DNA of 11,656 nucleotides, from assembly GCA_021780935.1 (NCBI GenBank), contig JAJXXT010000117.1, positions 1 through 11,656 of the forward strand. Direction: 5' to 3'. The translations under genes and the position numbers were made by a program. This document shows positions 7,232 through 11,656 of the stretch, one piece after another. The stretch comes from Pseudomonadota bacterium. GTDB taxonomy: Bacteria; Pseudomonadota; Alphaproteobacteria; Acetobacterales; Acetobacteraceae. The notes under the pieces were generated by a model. The model was not told the origin of the DNA. It did not search any database and saw nothing but the letters and a program-made list of their open reading frames with translations. The first letter of the stretch is position 1, and the number at the start of each line of letters is the position of its first letter.

Positions 7232-8271
7232 GCGCCGAGGTTCTCGGCGCCGACCACATCCTCGAGACCCGCGGCATCAGCCGCGACCTCGGCGCGCATG
7301 TCGTCGCCTGCGCCTTCGCGCCCGACGGCTCGGCCGGCTTCGCGCTCGGCGACGGCACGCTGCGTATCGCGCCGGAAGGCGCGTGGACCAGCATCGCGCC
7401 GGAAGGTGAGTGGACCTCTGTCGCCGCTCATGACGGCGCGGTGCTGGCGCTGGCCGCGGACGCCAAGGGGTTCGTGACCGGCGGCGACGACGGCAAACTG
7501 ATGCGCATCGCCGGCGGTATGGCGACGATCCTCGCCGATTTCGGCTCGCGCTGGGTCGAGCAGGTCGCGGCCACGCCGACCCATATCGCCGCGAGCTACG
7601 GCAAGCGCATCGCGGTCCTGGATGCGGCGGGGCGTACGCTGAAGACCCTCGAACACCCGTCGTCGGTCACCGGCCTGGTGTTCGATACGAAGGGCAAACG
7701 GATCGCCGCCTCGCATGTCAACGGTGCCAGCCTGTGGTTTGTCGGCGCGAAGACCGACAATCCGCGCCGGCTCGAATGGAAGGGCAGCCACACCGGCATC
7801 GCGATCTCGCCGGACGGTGAGAACGTGGTCACGGCGATGCAGGAAAACTCGCTGCATGGCTGGCGCCTGGCCGATGGCCAGCACATGCGAATGAGCGGCT
7901 ATCCCACCAAGACCAAGGCGCTGTCCTTCACCCGCAACGGCAAATTCCTCGCCAGCTCCGGTGCCGAAAGCATCGTGCTCTGGCCATTTTTCGGCGGCGG
8001 TCCGATGGGCAAGGCGCCGACCGAGCTCGCGGGCGGCGACGACGCCATGTGCACCTTCGTCGCCTGCCACCCGCAGCACGAGGCGGTGGCCGCTGGCTTC
8101 TCCGACGGGCTGGTGGTGCTCGCCGATATTGCCTCGGAGCGCATTCTGCCGGTGGCCGGCGCACGTGGGCGCGGCGGCGTCACCACGCTCGCCTGGCGTG
8201 CCGACGGCGCGCGCCTTGCCTTCGGCACCGAGAACGGTTTCGCGGCCGTCGTCGATTTTTCCAGGAAGTGA
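7219..8271 (+). CDS. WD40-repeat beta-propeller protein
   Basis: About 350 residues made of degenerate WD40-like blades. Recurring hydrophobic-strand units with S-P-D-G or A-P-D-G turns can be seen (A34-P-D-G, S197-P-D-G), with blade ends such as S-L-W-F, S-L-H-G-W and I-V-L-W. There is no signal peptide or membrane segment, so it is likely cytoplasmic and serves as a protein-interaction platform. Its start overlaps the GTPase gene: GTG 7219 (13-base overlap) or TTG 7228 (TTGA overlap, with GAGG 7214-7217 ten bases upstream). I give the longer form. The tight coupling to the G3E GTPase suggests they work together, perhaps as a client adaptor; this is inference. Residues 50-67 contain a near-perfect 9-residue tandem duplication. 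Confidence 0.82.
   Translation: MPRLSAEVLGADHILETRGISRDLGAHVVACAFAPDGSAGFALGDGTLRIAPEGAWTSIAPEGEWTSVAAHDGAVLALAADAKGFVTGGDDGKLMRIAGGMATILADFGSRWVEQVAATPTHIAASYGKRIAVLDAAGRTLKTLEHPSSVTGLVFDTKGKRIAASHVNGASLWFVGAKTDNPRRLEWKGSHTGIAISPDGENVVTAMQENSLHGWRLADGQHMRMSGYPTKTKALSFTRNGKFLASSGAESIVLWPFFGGGPMGKAPTELAGGDDAMCTFVACHPQHEAVAAGFSDGLVVLADIASERILPVAGARGRGGVTTLAWRADGARLAFGTENGFAAVVDFSRK
7366..7419 (+). repeat. 27-bp tandem duplication inside the WD40 gene
   Basis: Two adjacent 27-base units, 7366-7392 and 7393-7419, encode IAPEGAWTS and IAPEGEWTS. They match at 22 of 27 bases and at 8 of 9 residues. The last codon, serine, is AGC in one copy and TCT in the other, so the duplication is not brand new. 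It lies at a blade strand/turn and would lengthen the loop. Confidence 0.85.
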
Positions 8272-8281
8272 GAACCAGCAC

Positions 8282-9121
8282 GTGAATTCCAGCCAACCAA
8301 CGCCCATCCGCCGCATCGGCACCCATGGGCTCGCCATGCCCGTGCTCGGCCTCGGCACCTGGCCGATGAAGGGCGAGGCATGCACGAGCGCCGTCGCCGC
8401 CGCACTCGCCATGGGCTACCGCCATATCGACACGGCGGAGATGTATGGCAACGAGGGAGCAGTGGGCGCCGGCATCCGCGCCAGCGGCGTCGCACGCGGT
8501 GACATTCACCTCACCACCAAGGTCTGGTGGGAGCACCTGGAGCCAAAATCCCTGCGCGCCGCGTTCGATGCCAGTCTGCAACGTCTCGGTGTCGACTACG
8601 TGGACCTTTTCCTGATTCACTGGCCGGCGGCGGGGATGGACCTCGGTGCGGCCCTCGACACCATGATGGCGCTGCGCGAGGCGGGCCGCGCGCGCGCGAT
8701 CGGCGTCTCCAACTTCACCGTGGCGCTGATGGCCGAGGCGGTGCGCCGCGCGCCCATCGCCTGCAACCAGGTCGAATATCACCTGATGCTGGGCCAGTCG
8801 AAGGTGCTGGCGTTCGCGCGCGCGCACGCCATCGCGGTGACGGCCTATGCGCCGGTCGCGCGCGGCCTGTTCGCCGGCGACCCGACGGTGAGCGCGATCG
8901 CCAAGCGGCACGGCGCCGCGCCCGAGCAGGTGGCGCTGGCCTGGCTGCTGGCGCAGGACGGGGTTGCGGCCATCCCCAAGGCCGCGAAGCCGGAAAACCA
9001 GCGCGCCAATCTCGCCGCACTCGATCTTCGGCTGTCGGCGGCGGACATCGCCGCCCTCGACGCGCTGCCAAAGGATCGCCGGCAGGTGGACCCGTCCTTC
9101 GCCCCCGCCTGGGACAGGTGA
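8282..9121 (+). CDS. Aldo/keto reductase, DkgB (2,5-diketo-D-gluconate reductase B)-like
   Basis: A 279-residue NADPH-dependent (beta/alpha)8-barrel reductase. The AKR catalytic tetrad is complete: D50 and Y55 in H-I-D-T-A-E-M-Y-G-N-E, K80 in T-T-K-V-W-W, and H113 in L-I-H-W-P. G-V-S-N-F and the C-terminal I-P-K-A-A-K-P-E-N cofactor loop are also present. The C-terminal F-A-P-A-W-D resembles the L-A-P-E-W-D end of E. coli DkgB, so an aldehyde or diketogluconate reductase role is likely; the real substrate is unknown. GTG 8282 is chosen because the N-terminal hairpin before G-L-G-T-W is needed; AGGAAG at 8263-8268 could serve as ribosome site. It starts 10 bases after the WD40 stop and overlaps tonB as GTGA. 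Confidence 0.92.
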   Translation: MNSSQPTPIRRIGTHGLAMPVLGLGTWPMKGEACTSAVAAALAMGYRHIDTAEMYGNEGAVGAGIRASGVARGDIHLTTKVWWEHLEPKSLRAAFDASLQRLGVDYVDLFLIHWPAAGMDLGAALDTMMALREAGRARAIGVSNFTVALMAEAVRRAPIACNQVEYHLMLGQSKVLAFARAHAIAVTAYAPVARGLFAGDPTVSAIAKRHGAAPEQVALAWLLAQDGVAAIPKAAKPENQRANLAALDLRLSAADIAALDALPKDRRQVDPSFAPAWDR

Positions 9122-9900
9122 CGCGGCGGCGCACCGGCCTGCTGCTTTCCGCCGCCGCCCATGCGGCGCTGGCCGGTGCGATTCTCGCCGCCTACGGAAC
9201 CGCGCCGCTGGCCACGGCGCCCAGCGCCCTAAGCATCGACCTCGTGGCCACGGCCCCGCCCACGCCCGCACCAACGACGCCCGCAACACCGATCACCCGA
9301 TCACCGCGCGCCGCCGCACCCGCGCCGCACCCGCTGATGGCGCACGACATCACGCAACCGCCGCACCGCCCGGCCCGGAAGCAACGCTTCGCTCTGGCGA
9401 TGCCACGCCAATCCTCGCTGCCGGCGCCCGCGCCGCCCGCCCCGCCGTCATCACCGCCCGCTGCCGCGCCGGTTGCCCCCCCCGCTCCCGGCCCTGCTGC
9501 CGCCTCTGCTGCCGCAAACATACGTCCGGGCCCCAGCCCCACGGCGGCGGCCCCTGCTCGGGCCACGCCCGTCCAGGCGGTCGCGGGCCCGACCGTCGCC
9601 GCCGCGCCGCCGGCCGCATGGCTGCGCGCCATCGCCGCCTGGCTTGCCACGCATCACGATTACCCCGCCCAGGCGCGGCGCGCGGGCGAACAGGGCACCG
9701 TACTGCTTCGGCTCGTCATCGCGCGCAACGGTCTGGTGCGCCAGGTGAGCCTGCTCACGGGGTCGGGCCATGCCGATCTCGACCGTGCCAGCCTCGCCAT
9801 TCTCCGTGGTGCGCGCCTGCCACCGTCGCCCTCGTCCGGCGGACCGGCGGAGCTGACCCTGCGCGTGCCGATCCGCTACGAACTCAAAACGTCACGCTGA
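9118..9900 (+). CDS. TonB-like energy transducer
   Basis: A 260-residue protein with classic TonB layout. An N-terminal membrane anchor (residues 7-26) carries the S-x-x-x-H pair (S11, H15) that in TonB contacts ExbB/ExbD. A long Pro/Ala-rich periplasmic linker (about 42-160) follows. The C-terminal TonB domain includes Y-P-A-Q-A-R-R-A-G-E-Q-G-T-V-L-L-R, then G-L-V-R-Q-V and G-H-A-D-L-D-R-A-S. TonB proteins pass proton-motive energy to outer-membrane transporters for iron, cobalamin or other metal chelates. No exbB, exbD or receptor gene is in the window. GTG 9118 overlaps the reductase stop (GTGA), placing it last in the G3E GTPase operon. Its final 9 bases overlap the end of the convergent nitrile hydratase alpha gene. 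Confidence 0.88.
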   Translation: MTRRRTGLLLSAAAHAALAGAILAAYGTAPLATAPSALSIDLVATAPPTPAPTTPATPITRSPRAAAPAPHPLMAHDITQPPHRPARKQRFALAMPRQSSLPAPAPPAPPSSPPAAAPVAPPAPGPAAASAAANIRPGPSPTAAAPARATPVQAVAGPTVAAAPPAAWLRAIAAWLATHHDYPAQARRAGEQGTVLLRLVIARNGLVRQVSLLTGSGHADLDRASLAILRGARLPPSPSSGGPAELTLRVPIRYELKTSR

Positions 9901-10470
9901 GGGGATCGTCACCCCGATCATGTCGCCCTCTCGCACGATGGCGGCGAGGCGCGCTTCGTCCCAGCCCTCGGTGCCCGCTGGCCGCTCGGGCAGCACCATC
10001 CAGCGATAATCCGCCGTGCTGTCGACCACGCGGATCGCAACATCGGGCGGAAGCTCGGTGCCGAACTCGCGCAACAGGGCACGCGGCGAGCGCACCGCCT
10101 TGGCGCGATAGGCCGCCGACTTGTACCAGAACGGCGGATAGCCCAGCACCGCGCGCGGATAGCAGGAACACAGCGTGCAGACGACGAGATGATGCAGGCC
10201 CGGAACATTCTCCAGCACGCCCAGCGGCGGCAGGCCCCGCATCGGGATCCCCATCGCCTCCGCCGCCTTGGTGCCGTCGGCCAGCATCAGTGCGCGAAAG
10301 TCGGGGTCGGTCCAGGCGCGGGCGACCATCGCCGCCCCCTGACCGGGGTTCGCGGCATCGGTGGCGGCGATTCGCCCGGCGATCTCCGCCGCGTCCGCGA
10401 TGCCCCTCTCGGCCAGCAGCGCACGCACCGCGCAGAGGATGTCGTGCTCGTCGAGGTCTGCGAGAATCAT
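9892..10470 (-). CDS. nthA: Nitrile hydratase-type alpha subunit (metal-binding), cobalt-type motif
   Basis: A 192-residue alpha subunit. The metal claw is VCTLCSC, with C98, C101 and C103 as thiol ligands and backbone amides of S102 and C103. Thr at 99 is typical of non-corrin cobalt enzymes, Ser of iron ones. Family blocks Y-P-P-F-W-Y-K-S-A-A-Y-R, L-L-R-E-F-G-T-E-L-P and L-P-E-R-P-A-G-T-E-G-W follow. The family hydrates nitriles to amides; the gamma subunit of thiocyanate hydrolase is homologous. After the claw it reads YPRAVLG where many nitrile hydratases have YPWPVLG, so the substrate pocket may differ. ATG 10470 overlaps the stop of the preceding beta-C gene (ATGA), so it is the last gene of a coupled three-gene operon. 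The substrate is unknown. Confidence 0.9.
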   Translation of the reverse strand: MILADLDEHDILCAVRALLAERGIADAAEIAGRIAATDAANPGQGAAMVARAWTDPDFRALMLADGTKAAEAMGIPMRGLPPLGVLENVPGLHHLVVCTLCSCYPRAVLGYPPFWYKSAAYRAKAVRSPRALLREFGTELPPDVAIRVVDSTADYRWMVLPERPAGTEGWDEARLAAIVREGDMIGVTIPSA

Positions 10471-10757
10471 GCCGCCTCCAGCCAGGACTCATAGAGTTCA
10501 ACCAGCAGGTCCGCGTCCGCACCAGGCCATATCGTGCCGAGATCGAAACGGACGTGATACAGCGCCAGCGCCTCCGCCGGCCGCGCGAAGGCGAGGTCCT
10601 CGGGGTTGCGGAAACGCCCCAGCGCACGCTCGATCACACCCTCCCGCCCGCGCAGGTAGTGGGGCGTGCGGATATGGCAGGGCCCGCGTGTCTCCGGCCA
10701 GTCGAGCCGCACGCGCACCCGCGTGCCGCCGGCGAGCGTGGCCGCCGGTGCGGTCAT
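10467..10757 (-). CDS. Nitrile hydratase beta subunit, C-terminal half as a separate protein (ScnA/ToyL-like)
   Basis: A 96-residue SH3-like barrel protein equivalent to the C-terminal half of nitrile hydratase beta. The start of the domain is G-T-R-V-R-V (11-16), then the conserved H-I-R-T-P-H-Y-L-R-G (28-37), Y-H-V-R-F (67-71) and the C-terminal V-E-L-Y-E-S-W-L-E segment (86-94). In a normal beta subunit this follows the helical N-terminal half in one chain. Here it has its own ATG overlapping the upstream stop (ATGA, 10754-10757), and its stop overlaps the alpha start. The same division is known in thiocyanate hydrolase and three-subunit toyocamycin nitrile hydratase. A single-base indel at the junction could fuse it to the upstream half, so a sequencing error should be excluded. 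Confidence 0.88.
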   Translation of the reverse strand: MTAPAATLAGGTRVRVRLDWPETRGPCHIRTPHYLRGREGVIERALGRFRNPEDLAFARPAEALALYHVRFDLGTIWPGADADLLVELYESWLEAA

Positions 10758-11089
10758 CGCGGCGCCCCCGCACGCGCGCGCAGCGCCGCCTCGGAGACCA
10801 CGCCCTTCTCGATCAGGATCGCCGCGATCGAGCGGATCCAGCGCTGGTAATAGGAAAGCCGGTGATACACATCCTCGGGCAGCGCCTCGATGCCACGCCG
10901 CAATTCATCCACGCTCATAACGCCCTTGGCGCCCAGGATCTGGCGGATCGCGTCCACCTCGCGGTCGAAATCGTCGAGCGCGTGCGGCGCGGTATCCACC
11001 GCCTCGCACAGGAAGCGCGGCACACCGCCGAGGTCGTGCATCGCCCGAGGCACGGCCGCGTTCGGGTCAGGCGCCTGTTCATCATTCAT
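10754..11089 (-). CDS. Nitrile hydratase beta subunit, N-terminal half as a separate protein (ScnB/ToyK-like)
   Basis: A 111-residue mostly helical protein matching the N-terminal half of nitrile hydratase beta. H-D-L-G-G (18-22) is the hallmark N-terminal motif, then F-D-R-E-V, S-V-D-E-L-R (59-64), Y-H-R-L-S-Y-Y-Q-R-W (75-84) and I-L-I-E-K-G-V-V (91-98). The usual beta subunit reads E-R-M after the D-E-x-R motif; here it is E-A-L, so one of the two arginines normally near the modified cysteines may be missing. ATG 11089 has no clear ribosome site. ATG 11041, just before H-D-L-G-G, is a good alternative because family members usually start close to that motif. It is first in the operon, 41 bases after the SH3 gene. 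An accessory (activator) protein is less likely given H-D-L-G-G. Confidence 0.82.
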   Translation of the reverse strand: MNDEQAPDPNAAVPRAMHDLGGVPRFLCEAVDTAPHALDDFDREVDAIRQILGAKGVMSVDELRRGIEALPEDVYHRLSYYQRWIRSIAAILIEKGVVSEAALRARAGAPR

Positions 11090-11130
11090 GGCGGGAAGCT
11101 TAGCGCGAGGGCACGGCCACGACCAAGCGG

Positions 11131-11656
11131 CTACTTCACCACCTCGTTGGGATCGACGCCGTAGATCGCGCCGCGCGGTACCCAGCCGTCATGACCGCCG
11201 GCGACAACCCGGCACCAGGCACCAGCGGGGCAGGCACGCAGCTTGCCGGTCACACCATGTTCCAGCAACGCCACCGCCCGCGCGCTGTTCGAGGGTCGGG
11301 CCCGCAGCAGCGCGCTCTTCGCGGTCACCATGAAGCCGCGCACGCCGGACAGCAGCACCTCGTGGATCCAGCCGCGATCACCGGCCGGGTCCACGACCAG
11401 GCGCCAGACATCGAATTTGCGCAGCACCTTCACCGGCAGGCCACGGCGCTGATAGACCCAGCGGATCGGATACTGCATGCCTGGCCCCTGCCGAAGATAC
11501 ACCTTGGTCGCGCGCAGCGACTCCCAATACGGCACCATCGGCAGCTTGGCCGCATCCACCGGCATCGGCTTTGCCAGGGGCGGCCCGGCTGTTGGCGCGG
11601 CGGCGACCGGCATGGCTCGGCCCTGCGTCACGGCGGACTGCGCCGCGGGCGCCGGC
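11131..11656 (-). CDS. Secreted double SH3-domain protein (partial, 5' end beyond window)
   Basis: The reading frame is open to the right edge, so the true start and probable signal peptide lie outside; a GTG at 11631 is an in-frame candidate but would begin inside an Ala/Pro-rich stretch. Two bacterial SH3-type repeats are visible. The first includes V-Y-L-R-Q-G-P-G (typical L-R-x-G-P), W-R-L-V-V and G-W-I-H. The second includes A-L-L-R-A-R-P, G-A-W-C-R-V and G-W-V-P. Two cysteines in the second repeat (C-P-A-G-A-W-C) could pair in the periplasm. Such proteins are thought to bind cell-wall peptides or act as envelope scaffolds. The stop is TAG 11131-11133. Only 41 bases separate it from the nitrile hydratase operon, so read-through transcription is possible. 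The exact function is unknown. Confidence 0.78.
   Translation of the reverse strand, partial: PAPAAQSAVTQGRAMPVAAAPTAGPPLAKPMPVDAAKLPMVPYWESLRATKVYLRQGPGMQYPIRWVYQRRGLPVKVLRKFDVWRLVVDPAGDRGWIHEVLLSGVRGFMVTAKSALLRARPSNSARAVALLEHGVTGKLRACPAGAWCRVVAGGHDGWVPRGAIYGVDPNEVVK

Noticed and set aside
7120..9289. Long minus-strand frames opposite the WD40 and reductase genes
   Set aside because: They overlap each other and the real genes and show no family motif.
9242..9600. Pro/Ala-rich stretch of tonB as a frameshifted or spurious region
   Set aside because: It is the normal periplasmic linker of TonB, flanked by a proper anchor and a proper C-terminal domain in the same frame.
8964..10850. 628-codon open frame on the plus strand spanning tonB and the nitrile hydratase genes
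   Set aside because: It crosses two convergent operons out of frame and is Arg/Pro/Ser-rich without domains.

Overview
The window is a gene-dense, very GC-rich stretch of bacterial chromosome. Its content points to an alphaproteobacterium, most likely Rhodospirillales/Acetobacteraceae (inferred from gene families; no rRNA is present to confirm it). The pointers are a hopanoid locus linked to dxs, a G3E GTPase paired with a WD40 protein, a cobalt-type nitrile hydratase, and heavy use of 4-nt stop/start overlaps with ATG, GTG and TTG starts. I found no tRNA, rRNA, CRISPR array, insertion sequence, attachment site or origin. No stretch longer than 300 bases lacks a gene; the largest gap is 85 bases.

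Region 1 (1-3338, + strand) is a hopanoid operon. It runs from the 3' end of dxs (isoprenoid precursor supply) into hpnM (periplasmic MlaC-like lipid carrier), hpnI (membrane glycosyltransferase acting on bacteriohopanetetrol) and hpnJ (radical SAM enzyme of the cyclitol-ether head group). All junctions overlap (TGATG, TTGA, ATGA), so translation is probably coupled. The deacetylase HpnK, which acts between HpnI and HpnJ in the known pathway, is not in the window.

Region 2 (3424-6196) holds two sugar-transfer genes facing apart. On the minus strand is an OpgH/MdoH-like membrane protein (3424-5058) that keeps the fold signatures of the glucan synthase but has lost or changed most of its catalytic motifs. 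On the plus strand is a GT4 family glycosyltransferase (5093-6196). Only 34 bases separate their starts.

Region 3 (6257-9900, + strand) is a compact run: a COG0523/CobW-type G3E GTPase (putative metallochaperone), a WD40 beta-propeller protein, a DkgB-like aldo/keto reductase and a TonB-like energy transducer. Three of these junctions overlap or nearly touch, so this looks like one operon.

Region 4 (9892-11656, minus strand) is a three-gene nitrile-hydratase-type operon in which the usual beta subunit is split into separate N-terminal (10754-11089) and C-terminal (10467-10757) proteins, followed by the metal-binding alpha subunit (9892-10470). This is the architecture of thiocyanate hydrolase and of three-subunit nitrile hydratases such as the toyocamycin enzyme. 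Upstream on the same strand is the 3' part of a secreted double-SH3 protein that runs off the right edge. The operon ends tail-to-tail with tonB, the two coding regions overlapping by 9 bases.

The best candidates for further work are the split-beta nitrile hydratase and the catalytically degenerate OpgH homologue beside the hopanoid genes.
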